NCBI RefSeq assembly: GCF_018320785.1
Contig: NC_054867.1
Location: forward strand, 30,011,855-30,075,854
Length of the DNA stretch: 64,000 nucleotides
Direction of reading: 5' to 3'
Origin: Cheilinus undulatus
Taxonomy: Eukaryota; Chordata; Actinopteri; Labriformes; Labridae
Positions 35,040 through 47,449 of the stretch are shown here, piece by piece. Within the stretch, counting starts at the first letter, position 1; every line of letters begins with the position of its first letter. The position numbers were made by a program, and so were the translations under genes. The notes beneath the pieces were generated by a model, which saw only the letters and a list, made by a program, of their open reading frames with translations, made no database searches and was not told the origin of the DNA.

Positions 35040-36900
35040 AAAAGCTGGAACCGGGGGGAGAAAATGCTTTAAAAGTTGTGGAATACTCAAAAAACACCTG
35101 GAACCCTCCACAGCAGAGTAGGTTGATTTGTAACAGGTGATAGTTTCATGATGTGGTGTTAAAGGAGCACTCCTGAAAGGCCCAGTTGTTCACAATAAAC
35201 AACAGTGCAAGGTTCCCAACTTTGTCAAAGACTGCACAAGCAAATGGTCCAACAGCTTATAACAGTGATCCTCTGAATCACAAGGAATTCAGAGACTTCA
35301 TCATTTAAAGTCCATAATAGCATCAGAAGAGTCAGAAGATCTGGAGAACTTGCTGCACGCAAGTTCAGTCCCTCAGACAGCACTGCTCTAGAAATGATCA
35401 TTCTGTGATGGATGGAGCAACGTGATCTCAGTAACACTTTTGAAAACATCGTCAGTTAACACTGTACATCCAGACCGTTATCAGCTCTGCCAGTATCTCT
35501 TATGATGTGCAGCGTATTAGTGCCTATGGCATGAGCAGGCCTGCCCAGCATTGGCTGGGTCAATGAAAACCCCGAAGAATGGCCCCTCCCCCCTTTCTGA
35601 TTTCTTGATTATATCAATGCAGGTGTTGTTGGACCACTGGTGCTAGCATCCTGGCTAACAGTTACCTCGATTTGAAGCTGAAAACTGCAGTGCTAATATT
35701 GGGTTCTGTTGTTCTAATTGTTTATTTGTGCCACTTTTAACCCCTTTTCATCACTGTCACTGCCCATTTTGCTGACATTAGACCCATTTTTGCCTCTTTT
35801 AACCACTTTTTGCCTTTCATTGCCCGTTTGCCACTGCTAAATTTTCTCTACTTTAGCTTCCCATTTTGGCTTTTTTTGCCCAGTTTTCCCCTTTAGTCCA
35901 TTATTGCCACTCTAAAACCATTTTTGACACTTCTGATTATTTTTGGCGCTTGTAATCATTTTTGCCTCATTTCAACCGCTTTTCACAGTATCTTGCCCAT
36001 TCTTGAGCCCTTCACATTTGTGCCACTTTTTTCTGTTTTAACTCGTTTTTACAACTCTATAGCCACTTTTCGCTTTAAATTTTGCCACTTTTAACCAACT
36101 TTTGCCAATTTTGACCTTAATGTCTCTTTTTGAAATTAATAATTTTTTCCTCATTTTTTTCTTCTACTTTATTCTCTGGCAACCTGACGGGTGTGCATGG
36201 CTTAGCTCTGAAGTCTGACATTAATTTCCAAATGGTTTTGTCAGTGTGCCCACCCACATTGTAAATATGACCAATAAAAAGGTAATTTTGTTTCTGTTTA
36301 AATTTTGAAAAAAAGAAATATATTGTACTACGGCATAAATACATACAATTATTATTATTACTGTTATTATTATTGCTTTAATACGAGTGACAATTATTCA
36401 GGTTTACAATAAATCATGGTTATCACAGATTTACTTTACAATGGACCATGATTTTCTTCACTTCAGTGGGCCCCACATTTTGTTTCTCCCCTTTAAGGAC
36501 ACCAAAAAGTTTTGAGTTTATCCAGCTGTCTTTTCAGGAGCATCCCTGCCTATTTCAATGTCAATTTCAAGCCATACTCTGCACAAGTTAAAACAACATA
36601 TTTTTGCAATAAAGAGTCCAAGACCTGTCTCCCATTGAAAATGTATGGCACACTAAGGAGTGCAAAATACAACAATGGAAACCTTGCTTTAATAATCAAC
36701 CTAAGGTGTACATTAACCAAAAATGGGAAAGAATTCCACTTTCAGTACTTTAATAATTGGCATTTTCAGTCCCCATGCTTTCCGTGTTGTTAGCAGAAAA
36801 GGTGGTCTTCCAAAATATTAAAAATACTCCTGTCCCAACTTTTTTGGAACATGCTCCCTGCTTGAAATTCTGAACATATAATATTTTTTCTTTGTGCTAT
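35040..36900 (+). pseudogene. Tc1-like transposase pseudogene split by a hAT-like insertion
   Basis: The 5' half (35040-35478) keeps the helix-turn-helix region of a familiar fish Tc1 transposase, readable in broken frames (AACTTTGTCAAAGACTGCAC through GTCAGTTAACACTGTACATC). The 3' half (about 36520-36850) resumes with the catalytic-domain end, including GACCTGTCTCCCATTGAAAA and GGGAAAGAATTCCAC, and then the terminal CTGTCCCAACTTTTTTGGAA. Stops and indels abound, so it is not functional. The halves are separated by the element at about 35480-36515. Confidence 0.8.
35480..36515. mobile_element. Second copy of the TTTTGCC-satellite hAT-like element
   Basis: It shares with the 32 kb copy the degenerate TTTTGCCACTTTTAACC array (about 35715-36120) and the 3' segment around TTATTCAGGT...GACCATGATTTT (36395-36455 versus 32841-32902). 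It sits inside the Tc1 pseudogene, so it inserted after the Tc1 copy. Its ends are not exactly resolved, and the left boundary is a guess. Confidence 0.6.
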
Positions 36901-39900
36901 ATTCAATAAACCATAGGCTGAAAAGGATACAGAAATTTGCCACAATACAATACACTATGCTACGATAATCTTGATGTGTTGTTATTAATGTGATGTGAAC
37001 AAAATCATACAAACATGATAAACATCTATATAAATGCTTAACATGATGATTTAATTCATCTAGAAAACATTTATAGCTGGAAAAAGATACCAGACTACTT
37101 TGAATTTTCTAAGCATTTAGATTGGTCAGCTAGCGTTTGGCTGTTTACAGTGCTGGTGTCTATATTTCCTTTAAACCCAACAATTTTTTCATTCTGGTCT
37201 TTGTGGCTTTCTAGCTAAATTAAGATTTTACAGTTTCTTCTTAATATTCAAACCTGTTCAAATCTACTCAGTTCAAAGCTTGATCTTTATGCTCTTCCAA
37301 CTGAAAATGATTTGACATATTCCTCCTTGCTGGAAAAAGCCAGCAAGAACATTCAGAGTGTAAAAGATACATCGTTACGATTAATAACCAGCAGATTTTC
37401 TTAACCATCGTTTATGAGGTTTTAATATTAGAAACTTGAATGTAGACAGATTTTTTTGTTGTTGTAGGAATCACAACAAATAACCAAAGATTAATGAGCA
37501 AACCATGAACAAAATGCTCAATGAAACAAATACCACTCTGACTTATGATGCCCCCTGCACCCCCCTGACTCTGTAACACTAAAACCTTCATGATACAAGC
37601 TGAGGGAGGAAGAGGAAGAGGATTAAGAACTCAGAAAGCAGTTCACCCTAAAAGATCTGATGCATGGGTCATTTAATTAAAAAATATATTTTTTCATTTG
37701 ACCCGTTCTGTTGTTAAAGTAATAAATACCTAAATGTTTTGTAAAAGTGCATAACTTTGAAACTATTAAGTCACAAATTTTTCCACACTGATTATAAAGA
37801 GTTATAGGATGCCATTGTCAAGGGAAAGCCTGACTCTGTTTTTGAGGTCATTTGGATTTTCTAAGTTCAAATAAAACTGATTGAACATTAAAGACCCTCT
37901 TTCTGTTAGGGTTTAAAGTAAATTAAACATTGTGTTCACTTACGCAGACCATCAGGGGTTGAAACGTAGTCACTGCCTTTGAACTGTTAAAAAACAAAAC
38001 TGTAGTTTAATTTAGAACCTGCTCATACAGTCACCAGCTGGTCAATTTTACAGGCCAGATTTGATCTTTACCAGTCTGAGGTCACACTGAGTGTATGTTT
38101 TACTTTTCTCAATTAATTTGCACACTTTGAAGAAATAAAAACAGGAAAATATTGATAAATACAGCAACTGTAATGGTTCCTATCTGTGCCTGTGCTTGGT
38201 AATTTTGTCATTATCGGTTAAACTGGGTTCTCTCTGAACGTCTGGGTGGATTAAATTTACCAAAACTAAATCACAAATGTTGCCCTCTCTTTTGTCACTC
38301 TTAAAACCATATTCGTATTGATTGTTGCTTCAGGTTATTCAGGTATCAATTCCTAATATTTAATTCAATGCCAAAGAATTTGTCATTATCAATTCTTCAC
38401 AGGTCAAATATAAATCAACTTGATTACATGATTACACGAATGCCCCTAATGCGGTTTAATTTCTCCCTTTGGGTAAAACATCATTTCAAGCACTGTAGCA
38501 AATGAATAAAACCCAATCCAACAATGCCCTCTACAGGACAGAATGTCTATAAAACTGAACTGACTCATGTTTTCTGTTATATTGTAAAGCTCATAGCACT
38601 CTAACTTTAATCTAACTTTACTCTAACTTTGAATCAGTCAAAATTGATATGAAAAGAAAACACAACACTAGATTCTGTCTTAGAACTTTATTAAAGCTCA
38701 AAAAATACAAGCAGCATCATGAACATGAAACACAATATAAAATGTACAGACATTCATATTTATATAAAGTACTCACCGGGCTGTTGATTTGGTCATCTTG
38801 ATGTGACTGTTTAATTTGCGTTAATCACCATCAGAGTCTGTTGAGGCTCACAGGGCTCGTTCAGGTCCTCTGCAGATGGATGCGAGTCTTTTGACCTGAC
38901 ACCTGAAATACTAGACAAATTATTACTACAGGCTCATGATCAAACATTTACAAACTTTGAAAGAGTACTTCACTTTTATTTGCTGATGAGTTCATTTAAA
39001 AGTGATCAAATCCTACACAAGTGCTGATTTTCACTTTCAAACTCCTTATCACACTGGTATTCTAATACTGTTTAAATTTGTGATGTTTTTAATGGGATTT
39101 TGTTTTGCTGGATTTGCACATGCAGCTATTCACTATATTATTCAGACTTATCATTCTGTAATAGTAAATATATAAACTGAATATATCCCTTTAATTTATG
39201 AGAAGTGTACTTAAAGACTGAATAGGGAAAATAGTGTTTCAAGGTGGGATCTCTTAAACCTTTGTTAATTGATGTTGTTTTATATCATAAACAATAGCCC
39301 TCTCTTTTTTGATTGTTGTATTTTGTTTGCTGTAGTGTTGTATTGTTGATCTTAAATGGGTTTCTACCTCACCTGTAAATGTGATTTACTTGTATTCACT
39401 TTTTTCTGTCTGACTGTGCTTTAATTAATGTGTTAAATAAACTAAACAAAAAAAACATAAAAGGAACTATGTATGCTGTACAAAGTAACAAAACTGATCT
39501 CTACATTTTCAGGTAATTTTAAAAATAAAATCACGTGAGCTGTCATTGTTGTGGGATGATCTCTGGGCAGTAAAGTCAAATGGTTGTATTGTTTTTCCTG
39601 CTGGATGTCGTTCTGACAGACAATAAGGTAGAAGTCAGTGTAACCAAGGTGAATGTCAGAACAACGCAACCAGAGTATTGCACAACAACGGCAGCAGATG
39701 TGAATTGATTTTTCATCTTTTGTAAAAATTGTAGACGTTTTATGTTTCGATTGATTTTGTACAGCATACAAAAAGAAACCACAATGTTGATCTAATTATG
39801 ATGATGTGTTTGATACGTAAGGGTCCCTTTAAAAACCAGTCATATGAAAGTGTTTGCTGAACCAAAGAAAATGAAGCTGATGCTGACAGAGCTTTACACA

Positions 39901-41849
39901 TCCACCAGGTCAAATTTGAGCTTCTCAAAATATCTTACCAACTCTTTTGGCTAAGTCCTTTAAAGTCATTACATTTCTGACTTTTACTGAGATGATGACT
40001 TCTCACCAACTTAAAACATTTGTTTTAACTACATTTTAGACTGGAAACTGAAGTACACAGCTTACATTCATGCTTGGGCACTACTGACAGCAAACTTTTG
40101 AAATGTAAAACTTTGAATTCTAAAGAATTTTTATTTTATTTTTATTTTTTAATTTCACATCTCTTGTATTTGAAGGTTTTATTTCTGGTGTTTAGTTATG
40201 ACTAGTGGTTGAACTTTGGAAAACTCTAATGTTAGTCTTTACTACAGTCGCTGTAGTTGCTTGTTACTTCACAGTGACTTTATAAAACTTCATTTTGTCT
40301 GAAAATTAACGTTATCTTCATCTAACCACATATTATAAAGTAGTAGAAACCATGCCATGATTAAATAACAATGTACGGTATATAAGACTTTAGTTATGTT
40401 ACAGTTCAAGTAGCTTTTCCTTATTTTATCTAAATACTTTGATTTGCTGTAGTTGAACATTAATGTATTACTCCCTCTGCCTCTGGTTATGGAGCGGTGT
40501 CCACACCTTCTTTTAAGCTATCTAACTTTGGTTCTTAATTTCAGTAAGCCTACATCTGTGCTATTAAAGGTTAAGGATGTTTTTTTTTTTTGTTTTGTTT
40601 TGTTTTGACTAGTGAAATGATAAACATGTTTTTTGGATAAGTAGTTGTGGCATTTTGGGAGGTTTTAAGAAAAAAAAAATGTCCAAACCTAAGGACAATT
40701 TGCAGAATGCTTTGTTTACTATAAAATATTAACCAATGGACGCTAACAGGTAATTTGCATAAATAAGATCCCATAACTAAGTATAAAATCTTCCCTGAAT
40801 GTACCAAAGACTTTAATATTGTATTTACTTTAGTCAATAAGCTTAGTGGTATCCTTTAACCTTTTCACCAACCCTTAAATAAACTCCAGTGTGTTTGCAG
40901 GCAAACATTTGGATACGTACCCCTGTCAGCAGCTTTGGCCATCCTATACTTCACCTGTGGACCAGCAGAGAACACAGCCAGGGACAAACTCAAACCTAGA
41001 TTCCCTGCCTCGGAAACGTGGAGAAACAGGGCTACTGCTCAGGTCCGTTAGTCTGAAGGAGCTCAGGCACGAACACTCTGTCTTCATGATAAACATCCTG
41101 CAGCAGTTTGACTTTGCTTTCATATGCTGTTTGGCACAGTGTTAAAAGTGTTACAACATTTTAGCTAAGGTTAGGAGGTAATTATTCTTCTGCTGTGCTG
41201 TTTCCTTTCAGTAGCTGTCTCACTGTCTCCACCTCTCCTCCGACACAAGGTGAGACACTCAGAGCACAGATTTCTTCTTCAAAACTCCAATGCAAGAACA
41301 ATAAGCACCTAAACAAAATCAACACGGCTCCTCCTTTAGCTGCCGCAGCGCTGAAACAACAGTGTGTGTTTGCTGCTGGGGCCCGATGACAAAGAAGAGT
41401 GCTGCTGTGGCTCCTCTGAGGCGCTAAAAGATGAAGACCAAGGCAATTTTGCCTGAACTTGAGTGATGAACCAGGGAGGAGATGGGATCTTTGCTTGTTC
41501 TCAGCCACAACTCTGGACGCACAGGCCAGAGGAGACTGAGGAAAAGCCATGCTGCTGTCGAAACATAGTGACTGAAGTTTGCCTTCACAGACGTGCTGAA
41601 AATAATATTAAAGTAGGGCCACATTTCTATCTGTCACATGAAAGCTCCTCACAAAGAGGTCATTCAAACAAATGATCAACAAACTGAAATATAGAACAGA
41701 GGCTGACGCCCCTCCATTCTCACACCTCCTCTCTTCTCCTTTCTGCTGCGACGACTCCTGCTGTCAAAGTGATAAAGCCTTTAGAGTTTGATAGACAATT
41801 CCAAGAACAGAAAAGGTCACAAAAGTTGTCTTCCGAGGCACTTTGTGTT
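36901..41849. other. Intergenic DNA, no gene recognised
   Basis: Nearly 5 kb of AT-rich sequence. Small items: a tandem of TCTAACTTTA-like units at 38599-38634, and a GC-richer patch at 40900-41600 with no convincing exon or conserved frame. Confidence 0.35.
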
Positions 41850-43725
41850 TCCCACGAAAAAGTAAATTTATTGAGACAAAATGAAGTGCATGATGCACTT
41901 TGGTTTTTTTCTGACAGGTTTACTTCAAAGGCCCTCGAGCACTGATGTTCTCCATTCTCTCTTCAGATATCCTGAGTATACAGCACAGATCTTTTTTTCT
42001 CTTTTTCCATTTGAAACACAGAACTCAAATCAAATCATAAAAAACAATCATTAACAGTCCGCTCAGAGGAAGGCGTTTAAGGCCACTGGAGGTCTCTCCT
42101 CTGATCATTCAGAGGTTTTCAATCATACAAGTCCAGGTGTTAGCATAGCAACAATTTCCACTTATGGACTCCTGATCAGTTATTAGACATGTGCATGGCA
42201 TACATAAAGCTCTGTATTTATACACTCTGTATTCTCATTATTTATAGTTCATGCTTTGTTGGGGTAGTTAGTGGATTATAGCATAAGAAAGAAAATTTAA
42301 GCAACCAATTACTGCTTAACCAAACAGAATGATGCAAGAACCAGGTAATAAAAGAGGCAGACACAAGAGCAACCCTCCTTTGCACATGGTATTCAAAGTA
42401 AAAATTGGCAGGAGCTTTGCAAAATGTTTCATTTAGCTTTGTTAAAAACAATGGTAATATTTAGAGCAAAGATCATTTCTTAGTTGTCATTTTCATTCAT
42501 CAATTTCCAAAATTTGGTTACTATAACTTTAAAATTTGTATGTTGAACTTAAATGCCGATAATCTTTGGATTTGGGCTAACATTAATATGATGAATTATT
42601 TAATTTTAACAAATGTAGTGCATTTTTAAGATCCAAAAACTGATTTTCCAAGATCTTACCCAGTAGCTCTATCATAGATTAAACTGTCATCTGTCTCTGT
42701 CCAGAATATTACCCATGAGAATCTGTACACCTTTTTGCCAAAAATAAACAGAAATGAAAACTCTTTTTTTTTTTTTTCCAAAATTTCAATAATTTATCTG
42801 TTGAAAAGTTAGCATGTTTACCCATATCATGATAGGGCAGGAGCTTGCAGCTTGAGTCCACCTCTTCAAACATGTACCAGAAATGAAAAACCTATTCATT
42901 TCACCTTGTGATGTCACTTTACCTCCAGATGTGGTTCAGATAGAACCATCTATATTAATGGTTTCAATCTAGTATATCTCTTAAAACTCCTATGTATGCT
43001 TTTTTAGCAAACATGAATAACATTTCATAAAGCCAAATATCAGGAGATTTATACAATTCATTTTTCACATTTTCTAAACAAATACTGGCCAAACTGACAA
43101 AATAAGAGCTGTTGTTACTTTGTCAGCAGAGTGATGCAAATGTGCATTTTAAGAATGAAATATTAATGAGAATGGGAAAGCTTCAGGGCAAGGACATTTC
43201 CTGAATCAAGATAAATATTCTATGTACATGAATTTGACTTAACTCTTTCATTTCCTGGCTGTACAAACATTACAGTACTACAAATCTGTTGTTACTGACC
43301 AGTTAAATCTATGCTGGGAATACATGAAGAAAAAAGACTGAACACTCAGTGTTGAATCTTGTATTCTGTTTTTGTTATTGGCAGGCATTATATGAAATGA
43401 CAAAGGATTTGAGTGTCTTTTCAAATGAGATAAGGCAACTTATAGAATTGATTCACAGAGCTGCTCTGAGTTACTTTTGGCAGAGTATCCTTAAGGGGAT
43501 GTGTTTATCTGATAACTACTGGTAAATAGCAGAAGGCAGCATGTCACTTAAATCATTAGTTCCAACAATTTATCAAATGTATTCAATTTAACGTGACTTT
43601 CTTTTTAATTAACCTTCAAAAGAATGAGATACAAACTATCATGCAGACCCTGTCATCTGTTTTACAACTCACAATTTAACAGTTCATGAATGGAAAAAGA
43701 ATCATCTTAATTTGCCCTTTTTTCC
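41850..43725 (-). other. rbm15: Probable 3' UTR of rbm15
   Basis: Downstream of the rbm15 stop on the minus strand the first well-placed AATAAA is at 41867-41872 (TTTATT on plus), followed by a T/G-rich stretch. This implies a 3' UTR of about 1.9 kb. Earlier variant signals (ATTAAA near 43605) could give a short form. Confidence 0.4.
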
Positions 43726-46299
43726 TCATGATGCTCCTCTTATAATGACCATCAACATGTAGTCGTCCTCTGATTTGGCAAAAGCTTTGGCAGAGGCATC
43801 CAAGAACTGCTGCGAGAACTCACAAGGGGGAAATGCGTGAAGGACTCCTCCTTGATCCTTGTCACGGCTCCCACCCACAGGGAGGCTGATGATCCCTGCT
43901 GCCTCCTTCTGCTTCAGGTAGAACACCAGGTTCTTTAGCGGCCGCTCCGTTGAGTTGCTGGCATCCTGGGCGCTTCCGTCTTCAGATTTCCCAGGAACTG
44001 CGAGGAGGATGGAGTATCCAGTGGAGCCAGCTGCTTTGATTCGACGAGATACCTCATCCAGCTTGGGCTTGTCCAGGCGCAGGCGCTGGCTGATCTTCAG
44101 CTGGGACACTTGACCCCCTGTTGAGCCCTCAACCAAGAGGCTGGTTGCAACCGACAGGTCCCCCTCCAGCAGGTGCAGTGATGTGGGAAAGCTGCTGTTC
44201 TTTAGAAGGAGGACGCCCTGCCAGACCTGACTCAGTTTCTGGTTTGTAGCTGCTGTTTTGGATTGCTGAGCAGACTTAGAGGAAGAGGACGAGGAGGAGG
44301 AGGAGGAATGTCCTGGGCGATCCTCTTTTTTAACTGGGCTTTTAGTGGAGTCATTTACTTTGTGTTTGCGTTCTTTCTCAGAGCAGGAGCCTGGCTCTGC
44401 TGGGCTGAGTGTCCTCCTTCTCCTGTCTCCAGTTTCCTGGCGTTCTCTGATGGGGGTGGTTCTACCAGAGCGAGGGAGACGTTCAGGGTCACTGTAGCGC
44501 CCCCCATCTCTGCTGCTCCCTCCAGGGCTGCGCTCTAATGAGCTGCCATGACGACGGAGATTAAATTCATTCATATCAGGTGAATGATCTGGCCTGAAAC
44601 CATCATCCAAATGTCTCCTTTTGCGGCTCAGATCTCTGCTTTGCAACTCTCGTTCTTGCTCAAGTGACCAGGTCTCACGGGAACGCCTCTCCAGACGATC
44701 TAGAGGATCAAAGCAGGGGCCCCGCATCCTGTCGTGGACACCGAGGTTCGACCACTCACCAGGGTACAGATCTCTGTCCCTGAAGCGAGCAGGGAGTGGA
44801 GGAGACCTCTCTCTTACTCTAACTGAGTCAGTAAGACGGTGAGCAAAAGGTTCAGGAACTAAGTCATAGTGCGGCAAGGGGAGAGGAAGCTGCACATACT
44901 GCTGCTGCTGGTAGCGGTGCTCCGTGTCTGCAAAGTCCACCCTGAGTCTCCTTTCAGGGCCTCCCAGAGGAAAGCCCCTCATGTGAGTATATGCAGCCTG
45001 AGCAGCGTCCAAACTTTCATACTGAATGTAAGCCCACACCTCACCCTTTCTGTAGTCAATAGTCCTGATGGTCCCAAAGCGGTCAAACTCCTTTGCTAGT
45101 GCAGCTAGAGGAACCCAGGGTCCAAGTCCCCCCACCCACAGCCTGGTGGTGGGTGTAGGTTTACCATAGCCAATTTTGATTGGATTGTGGCCCACCACTT
45201 TCCCTGCCATGGCTACTTTGGCACGATGAGCCATGTCAAGATTCTCAAACTTGATAAATCCATAGGTGTTGTTCTGGCCTCTCACTGGCCGCTTTATGTC
45301 TACTTCAGTTATCACTCCAAACCTGTCAAACGCCCTCCTCAGGTCACTCTCGGTCACACTAATGTCCAGCTTCCCCAGAAACAAAGTCCTGTTCGCCCTC
45401 TGGTCATCCTCTTGGTTAATCAGCTCTTCATCACGGTAAACAGCACATTCAGGAATGAACGGGGGCCTATTCCTTGCATCATAAATTGAAAAATCTCTGT
45501 CTCTTTCCAGGTCTCGTATGTGAGGTGGCGGAGGGGGAGGGGGGAGACGGCCCAGCGCCAGCTGCTGAAGCCGGTAGTCCCTGTACCCTAGACCCGTAGG
45601 GGACAGCTGTCTCTGGGAGTGGAGGTGTCTCTGTCCTGAGGGGTAATTGTCTTTTGAAACGGGGGAGCGACTTCTTCGTCTGTTCATGTAAACTGTCTCT
45701 ATTTTCAGAGGCCGGTCGTACAGCACCAGTCTGCCACGGGCGTGTTTGGCCGCTCGTGCGTCCTCGGGCCTCCTAAAGTTCACATACGCCACCTTCTCGT
45801 CGTTTTCTCTTCCTATTCTCACACTGACGTCACCAAACCTCTTAAACTCGTGAAATAGTCCATCCTCTATCTCCTCGTCGTTGAGCTGTGAGCCCAGTTC
45901 ACTTATTTTCAGAGTTTTGTACTCACTCTCAGGGTTTGACGGAGGCCGAGGGTCGCTGCGTGAACTGGACCTGGATGTTTCCGCGGAGATGTCAGCGCCA
46001 CCATACGGTTTGCTCGCCGGGACAACTCCGTAGTCGTAACCGCCACCAGCCCGACTGGATGAATTGTGTCCGTCTGAGTCCCTCATGTCTCTTTTGTCAT
46101 TGTGCAAACTCCTCCTGGATGAAGCGCCGCTTTGAGCTGAGCCGTTACCGTTGTTATTTCCAACCGTCGACAGGGCGGTCTTCTTGCTGCTCGGGTGGCT
46201 TCCTCCTCGGTCTCTGCTATCATCTGGCGCCCGGGGGCGTTTCTTCACCGGGGACCGCTCTTTTCCCTTCATTTCCAGTAGGCTGCACTCCAAATACAC
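43726..46299 (-). CDS. rbm15: RNA-binding protein 15 (Spen family, m6A writer-complex adaptor)
   Basis: 857 residues in one open frame. Order: basic/Ser-rich N-terminus; RRM1 about 126-205 (YKTLKISELGSQLNDEEIED); a proline run PPPPPPP at 253-259; RRM2 about 303-378 (RTLFLGKLDISVTESDLRRA); RRM3 about 384-456 (TTRLWVGGLGPWVPLAALAK); an Arg/Ser/Glu-rich linker with a serine run at 665-674; and a SPOC domain about 690-853 (WQGVLLLKNSSFPTSLHLL, FYLKQKEAAGIISLPVGG, HAFPPCEFSQQFL). This is RBM15 and not RBM15B or SPEN, by length and by the SELGSQL and GLGPWVPL motifs. The family recruits the METTL3-WTAP complex to RNA and acts in export, splicing and haematopoiesis. The protein ends VIIRGAS, where spliced forms in mammals diverge. 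M1 and M10 (MKGKERSPVK, 46272) are both candidate starts; M10 matches the conserved start. Confidence 0.97.
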   Translation of the reverse strand: MYLECSLLEMKGKERSPVKKRPRAPDDSRDRGGSHPSSKKTALSTVGNNNGNGSAQSGASSRRSLHNDKRDMRDSDGHNSSSRAGGGYDYGVVPASKPYGGADISAETSRSSSRSDPRPPSNPESEYKTLKISELGSQLNDEEIEDGLFHEFKRFGDVSVRIGRENDEKVAYVNFRRPEDARAAKHARGRLVLYDRPLKIETVYMNRRRSRSPVSKDNYPSGQRHLHSQRQLSPTGLGYRDYRLQQLALGRLPPPPPPPHIRDLERDRDFSIYDARNRPPFIPECAVYRDEELINQEDDQRANRTLFLGKLDISVTESDLRRAFDRFGVITEVDIKRPVRGQNNTYGFIKFENLDMAHRAKVAMAGKVVGHNPIKIGYGKPTPTTRLWVGGLGPWVPLAALAKEFDRFGTIRTIDYRKGEVWAYIQYESLDAAQAAYTHMRGFPLGGPERRLRVDFADTEHRYQQQQYVQLPLPLPHYDLVPEPFAHRLTDSVRVRERSPPLPARFRDRDLYPGEWSNLGVHDRMRGPCFDPLDRLERRSRETWSLEQERELQSRDLSRKRRHLDDGFRPDHSPDMNEFNLRRHGSSLERSPGGSSRDGGRYSDPERLPRSGRTTPIRERQETGDRRRRTLSPAEPGSCSEKERKHKVNDSTKSPVKKEDRPGHSSSSSSSSSSKSAQQSKTAATNQKLSQVWQGVLLLKNSSFPTSLHLLEGDLSVATSLLVEGSTGGQVSQLKISQRLRLDKPKLDEVSRRIKAAGSTGYSILLAVPGKSEDGSAQDASNSTERPLKNLVFYLKQKEAAGIISLPVGGSRDKDQGGVLHAFPPCEFSQQFLDASAKAFAKSEDDYMLMVIIRGAS

Positions 46300-46560
46300 T
46301 CAACTGTGTGAAAATACACTATCTACAACTGAATTAAAGCTAAACTAGTTTAACTTCTACGCGGTTGGCCCCACACTCTCGACCGAGCTACACAGTCGCC
46401 ATGTTGAAAAATTGGCAGTACTGTAAAGGAAGTCCCGCCTTTGCGCCCGTTAGAGAATCTGATTGGCTGTTAGGGTGTCATTCATGGCAACAAGAAAGCC
46501 GCTCGCCTATTATAAAGAAGGGTGCGGTTCTGCATTGGGGTCAAAGTACAGCTCTAAGGG
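46300..46560 (-). promoter_or_regulatory. rbm15: Promoter and 5' UTR region of rbm15
   Basis: Just upstream of the rbm15 start on the minus strand. It contains CAACATGGCGAC (46394-46405, read on minus; YY1/TISU-like), an inverted CCAAT box (ATTGG on plus at 46462-46466), a GCCCGTTAG/CCCGCC GC-rich patch and an RFX half-site CATGGCAAC (46483-46491). There is no obvious TATA in the correct place. It is a typical compact housekeeping promoter. The TSS is inferred to lie near 46405. Confidence 0.5.
46388..46402 (-). other. Four-codon upstream ORF (MATV) in a TISU-like context
   Basis: On the minus strand ATG GCG ACT GTG TAG starts at 46402, about 100 bases before the rbm15 start. CAACATGGCGAC differs by one base from the TISU consensus SAASATGGCGGC. 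Whether it is in the transcript depends on the TSS. Confidence 0.35.
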
Positions 46561-46929
46561 CAGAAGTTGATTTGAAAATGTCCTAAAAAGATAAAGATTG
46601 TGGTAGGAAGAGTGGAAAAACGGAAGTTTGATTGAAGACATGTTTTTATTTGAATAAATGAATAAATTAGTGTCATTCAAACATTGTTGGCGTTGATTAA
46701 TGGCCACATGTAGATATCAGAAATGCAATAAAATAACATGTTTTGCTGTACAGGAAGGCTATCTTGTCTTTGAAGGAGGACATTGACATTTAATATTAAG
46801 TATTACAAGGCAGTGGAAAATTGCTTCATTGAAAGTGGAGGAGGGGCAGACAGTAGATATAGCATAGCAAGTTTACTATATTTATGCACTAGAAGTTTAT
46901 CAGTAAGGGTAATATGTGAAGATTGGTGC
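46561..46929. other. Intergenic DNA
   Basis: Nothing recognised. Confidence 0.3.
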
Positions 46930-47412
46930 GAGTTAAATGAATGAAGGTCTATAGAGTGTTCGTTACATTCCGGCTTACCTACAAAATAGTAGTTGATTCT
47001 GCTATAGAATTTTTAAAGTAACTGTCCAGAATTTCCAAACAAATTAAGTGTGTTGCCTGGGATGTCCAGAGGATTTTCTTTGTGATTTTCAGGATTTTTC
47101 TTGAAAATTATGGGGGTTAGTGTGCACTGACATTTCTTGGTACATTCTGGAAATTTGGGGAATTTATTTCAAAGGGTTTTGGAATATAATTTGAATTCTG
47201 GGTAGGGAATTTCATTTCGTATTTTCCTGAAATTTTAGGTACTTTATCTGATGAAATTTGTTTTGAAGTTTTCTATAATTTTCCATGGAATTTGGGGGGA
47301 ATTTATTTGTAAATTAGGTGAATTTGATCAGAAATTTAATGGAATTTGCTTTGAAATTTGGGGAACTTGGCTGAAAAATTTCCAGAACTTTAATGGAACT
47401 TTGGTGATTTCT

Positions 47413-47449
<37 letters not shown>

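Noticed and set aside
44263-46348. Several plus-strand open frames of 65-149 codons opposite rbm15
   Set aside because: They are antisense shadows of the GC-biased rbm15 coding region. No familiar domain, no start or splice support.
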